Positions 1 to 5,437 of a stretch of DNA of 7,072 nt are shown here, in pieces; position 1 is the first letter of the stretch; every line of letters begins with the position of its first letter. The position numbers and the translations under genes were made by a program. Origin of the DNA: Phycisphaerae bacterium (GTDB lineage Bacteria; Planctomycetota; Phycisphaerae; Sedimentisphaerales; SG8-4); contig JAUWLI010000156.1 of assembly GCA_030613765.1 (NCBI GenBank), forward strand, positions 1-7,072, written 5' to 3'. The notes below the pieces were generated by a model, which was not told the origin of the DNA, searched no databases, and saw only the letters and a list, made by a program, of their open reading frames with translations.

Positions 1-246
1 GCCGCGTTCACCGGCACCGTGCAGAAACAGGATCAAAGGCCAGTCCTGCTTATTTTTGCTATAGGATTCCGGTAAAAACAGCAAGTATTCACAGCTTAAA
101 TTCTTCGTAATCGTCTTTTCAAACACCTGTGGATGCTGACCCGGCGCCGGAACTGGATTGGATGTCATCTTAATTTTCCCCGTTTGTCCACAACCGACCA
201 AAAACATACCTATAAATACAAAACACACTAAGCGAATTACTTTCAT
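1..246 (-). CDS. Lipoprotein alpha/beta-hydrolase (esterase/peptidase-like), 5' part only
   Basis: The first 82 codons are present; the gene continues past the left edge. The start is the ATG at 246-244, preceded by GGAGG (positions 260-256) at a 9-nt spacing. The N-terminus has a short basic/hydrophobic signal ending in a lipobox, LVGC, with Cys19 as the likely lipidated residue, so the protein should be exported and lipid-anchored. Near the cut end, about residues 70-82, is a hydrophobic strand followed by LHGAGERG. This is the oxyanion-hole region typical of PHB-depolymerase-like, phospholipase/carboxylesterase and prolyl-oligopeptidase-type alpha/beta hydrolases. The nucleophile (GxSxG) and the rest of the triad would lie outside the window, so substrate and exact family cannot be given. 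It begins 35 bases after the gatC stop on the same strand and could be cotranscribed with it. The lipoprotein call is firm; the hydrolase fold is likely. Confidence 0.82.
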   Translation of the reverse strand, partial: MKVIRLVCFVFIGMFLVGCGQTGKIKMTSNPVPAPGQHPQVFEKTITKNLSCEYLLFLPESYSKNKQDWPLILFLHGAGERG

Positions 247-281
247 TGTACAATACCTCCGAATTTGTTTTAGAGCGACTT

Positions 282-590
282 TTATGCACCGGATGTATCA
301 TCCAGTATTTTTGGCACTTTGAAAAATTCTTCGTCCCGCTGGGGTGCATTGGCCAATGTCTTTTCGGTTCCGAGTGATTCTTTGACCGAGTCCTGGCGAA
401 GAACATTACTGATTGGCAGACAATGCGCCAGGGGTTCAACGCCAGTGGTGTCTAACTCGTTCATTTTTTCCACGTATTCAAGGATGGCGCTCAACTGGCC
501 GGTAAACTCGGCGACTTCCGCCTCGGTCAATTCCAGGCGAGATAACTTGGCAACCTTTTTCACTTGGGCCTGGTCAATTTTCTTCGCCAT
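282..590 (-). CDS. gatC: Asp-tRNA(Asn)/Glu-tRNA(Gln) amidotransferase subunit C
   Basis: GatC is the small subunit of the cytoplasmic GatCAB amidotransferase. That enzyme converts Glu-tRNA(Gln) and/or Asp-tRNA(Asn) to the amidated forms in organisms lacking GlnRS or AsnRS; GatC is a belt stabilising the GatA-GatB pair. The 102-residue product matches the family from end to end: an N-terminal helix with KVAKLSRLELTEAE, then ILEYVEKMNELDTTGVEPLAH, the central LRQDSV (family: LRxD), the NAPQRDEEFFKVPKI tail, and a short extra C-terminus. Its length fits the usual 95-100 residues. I place the start at the ATG at 590-588, behind AGGA. A longer in-frame reading to 671 would run through the terminator hairpin and is not credible. 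gatA and gatB are not adjacent in the visible DNA. A terminator hairpin sits immediately upstream of the ribosome-binding site, which leaves the source of its transcript unclear. Confidence 0.95.
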   Translation of the reverse strand: MAKKIDQAQVKKVAKLSRLELTEAEVAEFTGQLSAILEYVEKMNELDTTGVEPLAHCLPISNVLRQDSVKESLGTEKTLANAPQRDEEFFKVPKILDDTSGA

Positions 591-602
591 ATTTTCCTGC
601 CT

Positions 603-633
603 AAACAAAAAGCGAGGCGTAGCCCGCCTCGCT
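603..633 (-). terminator. Rho-independent terminator after rpmB
   Basis: A perfect 9-bp, GC-rich stem pairs 633-625 with 619-611, with a 5-nt loop at 624-620. On the minus strand it is followed by a T-run (TTTTTGTTT, 611-603). It lies about 30 bases past the rpmB stop and ends only a few bases before the gatC Shine-Dalgarno. The structure is seen directly; termination is inferred from the classic hairpin/T-tract form. Confidence 0.85.
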
Positions 634-663
634 ATTGATGGTTTCCAACTACAAAAGGTTATA

Positions 664-930
664 TTAGTCACTTACTTTTTCTGCGGGCTTGTAATCTCGC
701 TTGGCCGGCTTTTCAATAAGCCCCATACGAATAGCTTTAGCTGAGACCTTGATTCTGCAGACCTTGCCGTCAATAACAGCCCGGACCCTTTGTATATTCG
801 GCTTAAACTTTCTCTTGGTAATTCCGGTAACTTTTCTGCCGACCCCACCAAGGCGCTTGGCCTTACCACGCCGGGCGATACTCCTGCCGGCCACGGTATG
901 TTTACCCGTAAAATGACATACTCTTGACAT
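664..930 (-). CDS. rpmB: 50S ribosomal protein L28, long form
   Basis: L28 is a component of the large ribosomal subunit. The 88-residue basic product starts MSRVC.FTGK, the standard L28 N-terminus, and carries the conserved core KRKFKPNIQRVRAVIDGKV followed by RIKVSAKAIRMGLIEKP. The start ATG at 930-928 is preceded by AGGAG at 8 nt. It is longer than the common 63-78-residue forms. A Gly/Lys/Arg-rich insertion (about residues 19-37, RRGKAKRLGGVGRKVTG) lies between the N-terminal strand and the KRKFKPN segment, as I recall from planctomycete L28s. The paired CxxC zinc-ribbon motifs of some L28s are absent; only Cys5 and Cys58 occur. A strong terminator follows the gene. Upstream is a 225-bp non-coding gap that should hold its promoter. 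Another, shorter reading frame overlapping it on the same strand is a shadow. Confidence 0.93.
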   Translation of the reverse strand: MSRVCHFTGKHTVAGRSIARRGKAKRLGGVGRKVTGITKRKFKPNIQRVRAVIDGKVCRIKVSAKAIRMGLIEKPAKRDYKPAEKVSD

Positions 931-1155
931 CCAGCATACTCCTAATTTTTCATCTCGTTGTTCATCTTTCCTACGACAAACAACGATTTATGAGCTAAAA
1001 ATTGACAATTCGACACATATTACGTTTTTTCTGGAGAAATGCAAGCCCAAAGCCGAGATTTGTAGGAAATAATTCCTTAGCTTTGTATTGGGAGAATACT
1101 TCTTTTTAAGGATACTCTCGGTGTTCCATCGTCTTTTGCATGGTATCTGATTAAC
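931..1155. other. Non-coding gap between the pseudouridine synthase gene and rpmB
   Basis: These 225 bases, AT-rich compared with the genes, hold no credible gene, tRNA or rRNA. They should contain the 3' end of the pseudouridine synthase transcript and the rpmB promoter, but neither is clear. Leftward -10-like hexamers (TAATAT at 1022-1017) lack a good -35. Two small AT-rich palindromes are present: AGGAA/TTCCT at 1064-1077 and GTATT/AATAC at 1085-1099. A distant CCGAGA/TCTCGG pair (1053-1058 and 1116-1121) encloses both, so a weak branched fold is possible. The ten bases ATTGACAATT at 1001-1010 recur exactly at 4551-4560. Confidence 0.5.
955..986 (-). promoter_or_regulatory. Possible leader hairpin of rpmB
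   Basis: A 7-bp inverted repeat (TCGTTGT at 955-961, ACAACGA at 980-986, 18-nt loop) lies in the leader of rpmB, ending about 10 bases before its Shine-Dalgarno. It could form in the 5' untranslated RNA. There is no T-run after it, so it does not look like a terminator. It matches no riboswitch or ribosomal-protein leader I recognise, and a stem this short could arise by chance. Confidence 0.25.
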
Positions 1156-1869
1156 TTATAGTGGCTTATTTAGATATGCCACTTCGGCTTTGGTTAGCGT
1201 TCTGAACTTGCCTACTCCAAGGCCTCGTGTGTTGAGTCTACCAATACGTGTTCTATTAAGCGATTTTACGGGCATACCCACCCTTGCCAACATCCTGCGA
1301 ATCTGCCGGTTAAGGCCTTGTCGAATAGTAATCTCAATCAATGATTCTCTATAGTTGCGTTTTAATATTTTGACTGATGCCCTGCCCGTTTTGCCTTCCG
1401 CCAGCCAAATTCCTTTTTTCAACTTTTCCGCTGCCTCACCGGCAATTTGGCCCTTGACCCTGACAACATAAGTTTTGGCCAATTCATATTTCGGATGTGT
1501 TATTCTATTTGCTAATTCACTGTCGTTAGTGAGGATAATTATTCCGGATGTATTGATATCGAGTCTGCCGACACAAAAGATACGCTGGCTGGTTGGGATG
1601 ATGTCTATCGCTTTTTTTCTGCCCTGTGGGTCGCGGTTTGTGCAAATCACTCCCTTGGGCTTATTCAAAAGATAATATACCTTCTGAGCGGCTTGAATTT
1701 TCCTGCCGTCTACCGTTATGATATCCTTTGCAGGGTTGACAAAAGCCGGCAGCTTATCCACCACTTTTCGGTTTACGCGTACGACCCCGTTGAGTATCAG
1801 CTCTTCGCATTTTCTACGCGAATCAATACCAGCCGCAGCCAGGACCTTCTGTAATCGTTGTTCAGCCAT
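1156..1869 (-). CDS. RsuA/RluB-family rRNA pseudouridine synthase
   Basis: This cytoplasmic enzyme isomerises specific uridines in rRNA to pseudouridine. The 237 residues contain an N-terminal S4 RNA-binding domain (about 2-48: RLQKVLAAAGIDSRRKCEELILNG) and the catalytic domain from about residue 64. Visible landmarks are LLNKPKGVICTNRDP (67-81), the active-site motif GRLDINTSG with catalytic Asp104, then ILTNDSEL, and the C-terminal RQGLNRQIRRML typical of the family. The S4 plus RsuA-type architecture and length fit RluB (23S rRNA position 2605 in E. coli numbering), RluE/RluF or RsuA; the sequence alone does not settle the target. The start ATG (1869-1867) lies 13 bases after the stop of the LRR gene and has no Shine-Dalgarno, so translation may depend on coupling or be SD-independent. 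No convincing terminator follows. Confidence 0.93.
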   Translation of the reverse strand: MAEQRLQKVLAAAGIDSRRKCEELILNGVVRVNRKVVDKLPAFVNPAKDIITVDGRKIQAAQKVYYLLNKPKGVICTNRDPQGRKKAIDIIPTSQRIFCVGRLDINTSGIIILTNDSELANRITHPKYELAKTYVVRVKGQIAGEAAEKLKKGIWLAEGKTGRASVKILKRNYRESLIEITIRQGLNRQIRRMLARVGMPVKSLNRTRIGRLNTRGLGVGKFRTLTKAEVAYLNKPL

Positions 1870-1882
1870 AATGAATTAGTTA

Positions 1883-3553
1883 TTACTCGATACCTCCAAA
1901 CCAATATTGTGCAAACTCCGCTAAGTCATCCATATCGACATTACTCGAGCGGTCGATATCGGCTCCATCGCACCAGTTGTTATGTTCACCACAACCAGTC
2001 TCCCCAAGGTGCTTGCGCACCTCAATCAAATTGGGAATTTCAGCACCCCAATCGTTTGTAAGCGGCTTGTGGTTCGGATCGTATGTCAAGCTGTTTAGAT
2101 TAGGGTTGTTACGGATAATCAATGGTAAATAGACATAGTAGGCAACGGTGTTGAGTTCGTTTTTATTTAACTTCCTTGTTGTCGACTTTGCCGGCAATGG
2201 AAACCCGATAGCATAATAGACGTTGCTAATCTGATTTCGGCCCACATGGAAGTGGAGCTGTATTAGATTCTTCAATACACTAAGGGCAGATATATCGCTG
2301 ATCTGGTTGCCGTACAGCCATAGAACCCTAAGATTCACCAACCTTGACAAAGCAGATATATCGCGAATCTGATTGCCGTGCAGATACAGCGTCTTCAAAT
2401 TCGTCAAATTTGAAAATGCAGAGATGTCATTAATCTGATTGTACCCCAGCTTCAGGTCCTCAAGATTAATAAGCCCGGAGAGAGAGGATATATCGCAGAT
2501 TTGATTGTCTCCCAACGCCAGTTCTTTCAGATGTACCAATCTCGAAAACGCCGAAATGTCGCTGATTCGATTATTGCCTAAATCTAACTCCTTGATTTTC
2601 ATCAGCCTCGATATTGCAGAGACGTCGCTGATCTGATTGTCTCGTAGGTCCAATTCTTTTAGACACGTCAACCCTAAAAGTGTGGAGATGTCATTGATTT
2701 GATTGTTCTTTAAATCCAGAACCTCGATTTTCGTCAGCCGTGAAAGTGCAGAGATATCGCCAACCTGATTGTTGTGCATACATAGCGCTTTCAAATTCGT
2801 CAACTCCGACAGTGCCGAGATGTCGCTGATCTGATTGTTGCGTAGGTACAGGTACTTCAGATTCACGAGATCCGAGAGCGCGGAGATGTCGCTGATTGGA
2901 GTATTCTCCAAGCTCAGCCTTCTTAGATTCGTCAGCCTTTTAAACGCCGAAATGTCGGTGACCCGATTGTCAGACAGGTACAGCTCTGCCAGATTCACCA
3001 GTTCCGAGAGCCCGGAGATATCGCTGAACTGATTGCCGGCAAGATACAGCTTAATTAGATTTCTCAAACCTGAAAGCGCAGATATGTCTCTTATCTGATT
3101 ATTGCTCAACACCAGCGATGTCAGATTAGTCAGAGCCGAGAGCGCAGAGATGTTGCTGATTTGATTCCCATCGAGACCCAGATGCGTTATATTCGTCAGT
3201 CCTCCAAAGGCAGAGATGTCACTGATTCGATTGCCGGACAGATATACCTCGGTCAGATTTGTCAATCCTGATACTCTGTAGATATCGCTTATCGAGTTAT
3301 TGTAGAGCCATAGCTTTGTCAGATTCGTGGCATACTCGAGGCCTGTAAGGTCAACAATGCCTCTGTTGCCAACATCAACGACGGTCAGAGCAAGCATATC
3401 TGTCGCGGTCGGATCAGAGATCCCCAGGGTTTTTTCCACAGCAGCCTGCAAGTTGGGATCGGCAAAATAGACCGGCTCTTCCGGCAACGCCAGGCCAGCC
3501 ATTGCAGTTATCGAAATCACGACCAAATATACTGTCAATCTTTTCTTAACCAT
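1883..3553 (-). CDS. Secreted leucine-rich-repeat protein with dockerin-like C-terminus
   Basis: The 556-residue product has a signal peptide (KKR, then a hydrophobic run to about residue 22). An N-terminal cap follows (about 27-78, including FADPNLQAAVEKTLGI and the degenerate repeat NRGIVDLTGLEYATNL). Residues 79-430 form sixteen gapless 22-residue repeats of the SDS22/internalin type (consensus xxLxLxxNQISDISALSxLxNL), plus a degenerate seventeenth with a two-residue insertion. After a linker come Cys521 and Cys528, then one calcium-binding dockerin-like half motif: Asp532, Asp534, Ser536, Asn538, Asp540 and Asp543, followed by LAEFAQYWF. Such single-motif tails are common on exported planctomycete proteins. 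The repeats form a curved solenoid that normally binds protein or glycan, but the ligand is unknown. The start ATG at 3553-3551 lacks a Shine-Dalgarno. It lies between the prenyltransferase and pseudouridine synthase genes on the same strand; no functional link to either is evident. Confidence 0.9.
   Translation of the reverse strand: MVKKRLTVYLVVISITAMAGLALPEEPVYFADPNLQAAVEKTLGISDPTATDMLALTVVDVGNRGIVDLTGLEYATNLTKLWLYNNSISDIYRVSGLTNLTEVYLSGNRISDISAFGGLTNITHLGLDGNQISNISALSALTNLTSLVLSNNQIRDISALSGLRNLIKLYLAGNQFSDISGLSELVNLAELYLSDNRVTDISAFKRLTNLRRLSLENTPISDISALSDLVNLKYLYLRNNQISDISALSELTNLKALCMHNNQVGDISALSRLTKIEVLDLKNNQINDISTLLGLTCLKELDLRDNQISDVSAISRLMKIKELDLGNNRISDISAFSRLVHLKELALGDNQICDISSLSGLINLEDLKLGYNQINDISAFSNLTNLKTLYLHGNQIRDISALSRLVNLRVLWLYGNQISDISALSVLKNLIQLHFHVGRNQISNVYYAIGFPLPAKSTTRKLNKNELNTVAYYVYLPLIIRNNPNLNSLTYDPNHKPLTNDWGAEIPNLIEVRKHLGETGCGEHNNWCDGADIDRSSNVDMDDLAEFAQYWFGGIE
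2264..3319 (-). repeat. Sixteen in-frame 66-bp tandem repeats encoding 22-residue LRRs
   Basis: This block is exactly 16 x 66 bp and encodes residues 79-430 of the LRR protein without any length change. The part encoding NQISDIS is the best conserved at DNA level, while the convex-side positions diverge (for instance LENTPISD in unit 7 and CMHNNQVGD in unit 9). The divergence between units suggests an old expansion rather than a recent one. The array could still change length by recombination. Confidence 0.92.
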
Positions 3554-3565
3554 AATCTGTAGTTT

Positions 3566-3600
3566 GTATCTCGCTTATCGAGATACGCTTCACGAGATAC
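3566..3600. repeat. Intergenic inverted and direct repeat based on GAGATAC
   Basis: GTATCTCG (3566-3573) and CGAGATAC (3579-3586) form a perfect 8-bp inverted repeat with a 5-nt spacer. A second direct copy of CGAGATAC follows at 3593-3600, 14 bases after the first. Read as heptamers the block is GTATCTC, GCTTATC, GAGATAC, GCTTCAC, GAGATAC. It fills most of the 64-bp gap between the prenyltransferase stop and the LRR start. There is no T-run on either strand, so a terminator role is not supported; an mRNA hairpin or a dispersed repeat copy is more likely. Confidence 0.75.
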
Positions 3601-3617
3601 ATGCTTAATCAATAAGG

Positions 3618-4523
3618 TTAAAAGTTGCCAAAACTGATGCCGAGCTTGTCGGAATAAATAATGCAAATGCACGCCAGAATCCACAGCACAAAGCCAAGTT
3701 GAAACGGCCGGTCTGATAAAATAAGCTTTACAGGGCCGGAGTAATGGCCCTTTTGTATCAGCGCACTGAACCTGAAAACACAGTACAAAACTATTGGTGT
3801 GGTATAGACAAGGTTGTTAGTGCCGAAAATTTTAAGGGTTCTTTGATCCATTGCGTAGAGCAGAAAACATACAATTGCCAGACCGCTGGTTACATCGAGC
3901 ATATGGGCCAGCAGCTCCGGTGTATAGCCGGCCAATGTCTTGCGAAAGGATTCGCTGTTTTCACGAAGCTGGGCTATCTCACTGCGACGCTTGCTGAAGG
4001 CAAGGAAAAGACACACGGAAAAGGTGCAAATAATCAACCACGGCGAGATAAATACATCCACAACAACTGCGCCGGCAATAGCACGAAGGCAAAAACCAAT
4101 CGATATGGTTACACAATCAAGAATCATCATTTTTTTCAGCAGGAGTGAATAAAGAACCATCAGCCCAATATATATGAGAATGATAATTACAAACTTGCTA
4201 CCAAGCAGATAACTTCCAAGAATTGCTGCTACAGCACACAAGACCGAGATTGCCTGGGCGGAACCAACGGTTACAGTTCCTGCTGCTATCGGTCTTTGTG
4301 ATTTTTCGGGATGGAGGCTATCTGCTTCGCGGTCGATTATATCGTTGAAGATATAGATAGCGGAAGCAGCCAGGGAAAAGCAGAAAAAAACACCAAAGGC
4401 ACTGACAACAGCCGAAAACACTTCATCAAAAGGGCCAATGAGTTGTTTTCCGAATATCAGGGCTGCAAATACAAAGACATTCTTGGTCCAGTGCAAGGGA
4501 CGCATGATTTGCAAGAATTTCAT
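3618..4523 (-). CDS. UbiA-family prenyltransferase, decaprenyl-phosphate phosphoribosyltransferase-like
   Basis: This is a polytopic membrane protein of 301 residues, the usual size, with about eight or nine hydrophobic segments. It opens with MRPLHWTKNVFVFAALIF, characteristic of the subgroup of mycobacterial Rv3806c. Those enzymes move 5-phosphoribose from PRPP onto a polyprenyl phosphate, the first step to polyprenyl-phospho-arabinose or ribose donors. The Mg-binding motif N60-D61-I-I-D64-R-E-A-D68 is intact and is followed by LHPEKSQRPIAAG (70-82). The second cytosolic motif reads SKRRSEIAQLR (177-187), the KRxxE form seen in that subgroup rather than the DxxxD of ubiquinone-type enzymes. 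The start at 4523 is set by MKFLQIMRPLHW and AAAGG seven bases upstream; a longer frame to 4586 only translates an intergenic heptamer repeat. The family is firm; the exact acceptor and donor are inferred. Confidence 0.88.
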   Translation of the reverse strand: MKFLQIMRPLHWTKNVFVFAALIFGKQLIGPFDEVFSAVVSAFGVFFCFSLAASAIYIFNDIIDREADSLHPEKSQRPIAAGTVTVGSAQAISVLCAVAAILGSYLLGSKFVIIILIYIGLMVLYSLLLKKMMILDCVTISIGFCLRAIAGAVVVDVFISPWLIICTFSVCLFLAFSKRRSEIAQLRENSESFRKTLAGYTPELLAHMLDVTSGLAIVCFLLYAMDQRTLKIFGTNNLVYTTPIVLYCVFRFSALIQKGHYSGPVKLILSDRPFQLGFVLWILACICIIYSDKLGISFGNF

Positions 4524-4530
4524 ATTTTGG

Positions 4531-4535
4531 CCTTT
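4531..4535 (-). promoter_or_regulatory. Ribosome-binding site fixing the prenyltransferase start
   Basis: AAAGG on the minus strand (4535-4531) stands seven bases before the ATG at 4523-4521. It supports that start over two in-frame upstream ATGs at 4538 and 4586. The 4538 codon abuts the site, and the 4586 codon lies inside the heptamer repeat. Confidence 0.55.
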
Positions 4536-4536
4536 C

Positions 4537-4599
4537 ATTGAACATTGACTATTGACAATTGAATATTGAAAATGGTAAATAGTCAATAGTAAATACTAA
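4537..4599. repeat. Nine-unit heptanucleotide repeat with inverted symmetry
   Basis: From 4537 the sequence reads as nine consecutive 7-bp units without a slip. Five are of the form ATTGANN (4537-4571: ATTGAAC, ATTGACT, ATTGACA, ATTGAAT, ATTGAAA). Four are of the form ATNNTNA (4572-4599: ATGGTAA, ATAGTCA, ATAGTAA, ATACTAA). The second set is roughly the reverse complement of the first: ATTGACTATT (4544-4553) pairs with AATAGTCAAT (4578-4587), and ACTATTGAC (4548-4556) pairs with GTCAATAGT (4582-4590), two alternative registers one repeat apart. It fills the divergent gap between the prenyltransferase and HAD genes and resembles the heptameric STRR-type repeats known from cyanobacteria. Confidence 0.88.
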
Positions 4600-4605
4600 A
4601 CGACT

Positions 4606-5289
4606 ATGATAACGACCGTTGTTTTTGATTTAGACGACACGCTTTATGACGAAGTCGAGTATTGTAAGAGCGGCTTCATATCTGTGTCTGAGTTTCTTGC
4701 CGATTTGCCCCGGATGCCCCCTGCCGAAAGTCTTTTTGCTGCCTTCTGGAAAAAATTTAATGCAGGCGATCATACAAAGACGTTCAATTCAGCTCTTAGC
4801 GAGCTTGACATAGGCTATGATGACAAACTTATCCGGCAGCTAATAAAAGTTTATCGCAGCCACGAACCAAACATAACTCTGCCCCAGGAATCACGGGAAG
4901 TTCTCTCTGAACTTGGTCCCAAATTCGCGTTAGCTTTGCTGACAGACGGTTTTTTACCCTCACAACAACTAAAAGTACAGGCACTGGAAATCGGACAATA
5001 TTTTAAGTGCATAATCTATACCGAGCAGCTCGGCAGGGAATTCTGGAAGCCGTCACCAGCCGGTTTCGAAAAGATAATGGAGACCTTAAACGTAAAACCG
5101 CGGTCTATGGCCTACGTCGCTGACAACCAGATGAAGGACTTTATCGCACCAAACAGACTTGGATTTGCGACAATCCAGATAATCCGACCGGCTCGACTGC
5201 ACTTGGAATCGTCGCAGAAACCGGATTCTGCGGCCAAATACACAATACGCCAAATCAGCCAATTACCCCCTCTTTTGGACAAATTTTGA
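4606..5289 (+). CDS. HAD-superfamily hydrolase (probable phosphatase)
   Basis: This 227-residue cytoplasmic hydrolase has all four HAD motifs. Motif I is VFDLDDTLY, with nucleophile Asp8 and acid/base Asp10. Motif II is LLTDG (Thr113). Motif III is Lys148 in FWKPSPAGF. Motif IV is VADNQMKDF (Asp173, Asp178). Residues about 15-95 form a helical C1-type cap, as in the subfamily I phosphatases (phosphoglycolate phosphatase, YjjG nucleotidase). Motif IV reads ADN...KDF, where many relatives have GDx...ND; the acidic residues are kept. The start ATG directly follows the heptamer repeat and has no Shine-Dalgarno. It diverges from the prenyltransferase gene across 82 bases. The substrate is unknown; a role as a phosphatase in the neighbouring polyprenyl-phosphoribose route is possible but unproven. 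Confidence 0.88.
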   Translation: MITTVVFDLDDTLYDEVEYCKSGFISVSEFLADLPRMPPAESLFAAFWKKFNAGDHTKTFNSALSELDIGYDDKLIRQLIKVYRSHEPNITLPQESREVLSELGPKFALALLTDGFLPSQQLKVQALEIGQYFKCIIYTEQLGREFWKPSPAGFEKIMETLNVKPRSMAYVADNQMKDFIAPNRLGFATIQIIRPARLHLESSQKPDSAAKYTIRQISQLPPLLDKF

Positions 5290-5321
5290 CTAAAATAAGC
5301 TCTCTACCGTCCGATATATGG

Positions 5322-5346
5322 AGTCTTGGCGCAATAGGCTGTTTTT
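5322..5346 (+). terminator. Weak possible terminator after the HAD gene
   Basis: A short stem (AGTCT at 5322-5326 with AGGCT at 5336-5340, including one G-U pair) is followed by GTTTTTA. It is in the right place to end the HAD transcript, 33 bases after its stop and just before the next promoter. With only five pairs and a nine-base loop it is weak, and the T-run overlaps the start of the promoter region. Confidence 0.3.
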
Positions 5347-5348
5347 AC

Positions 5349-5377
5349 TTGACTTATATGGATTTTCGGGCTATAAT
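5349..5377 (+). promoter_or_regulatory. Sigma70-type promoter for the coiled-coil membrane protein
   Basis: TTGACT (5349-5354), a 17-base spacer and TATAAT (5372-5377) give a near-consensus housekeeping promoter, eleven of twelve positions. Transcription would begin near 5384, leaving a leader of about 54 bases before the ATG at 5438. It is by far the clearest promoter in the window and implies that the gene is expressed as its own unit. Confidence 0.88.
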
Positions 5378-5403
5378 GGCTCTTATACACGAAAAACTAT
5401 TCG

Positions 5404-5417
5404 CTGAACACTGAACA
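5404..5417 (+). repeat. Doublet of the heptamer CTGAACA
   Basis: Two perfect tandem copies of CTGAACA lie in the leader between the promoter and the ribosome-binding site. It is short enough to be chance, but it shares the 7-base period, and the TGAACA core resembles TTGAACA (4538-4544) in the large heptamer array. Confidence 0.5.
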
Positions 5418-5425
5418 AATTTCTT

Positions 5426-5431
5426 AGGAGG
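5426..5431 (+). promoter_or_regulatory. Full Shine-Dalgarno that sets the start at 5438
   Basis: AGGAGG stands six bases before the ATG at 5438. An in-frame TTG at 5432 touches the site directly and cannot be used with it, so the protein starts MSPAKRQQ. Confidence 0.9.
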
Positions 5432-5437
5432 TTGATT

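Noticed and set aside
591..671. N-terminal extension of gatC back to 671
   Set aside because: The added 27 codons run through the rpmB terminator hairpin and the gatC Shine-Dalgarno, and GatC homology begins at MAKKIDQ (590).
319..744. Rightward open frame of 141 codons over gatC and rpmB
   Set aside because: It is antisense to two conserved genes, crosses their terminator, and its product shows no recognisable family.
1001..1030. TTGACA at 1002-1007 as a plus-strand promoter
   Set aside because: No -10 box lies at 16-18 bases (only a T-run), and no rightward gene follows.
1085..1106. GTATT/AATAC hairpin followed by TTCTTTTT as a rightward terminator
   Set aside because: The stem is only five AT-rich pairs and there is no rightward gene upstream to terminate.
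1161..1182. GTGGC/GCCAC inverted repeat at the 3' end of the pseudouridine synthase gene
   Set aside because: It spans the stop codon with a 12-base loop and has no T-run downstream on the minus strand, so it is not a credible terminator.
2264..3319. 66-bp periodic block as a CRISPR or satellite array
   Set aside because: The period is an exact multiple of three, the units diverge, and they encode canonical LRRs; there are no unique spacers between identical repeats.
3744..4148. Rightward 134-codon open frame inside the prenyltransferase gene
   Set aside because: It is a shadow of the opposite-strand membrane protein and has no ribosome-binding site or family resemblance.
4552..4581. TTGACA (4552-4557) plus TAAATA (4576-4581) as the HAD promoter
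   Set aside because: The -35 is perfect but arises from the heptamer repeat, and the -10 matches only three of six positions at 18-base spacing; not strong enough to list as a feature.
4524..4586. N-terminal extension of the prenyltransferase to 4586
   Set aside because: The added residues (IYHFQYSIVNSQCS and so on) are a translation of the heptamer repeat; family homology begins at MKFLQIMRPLHW.
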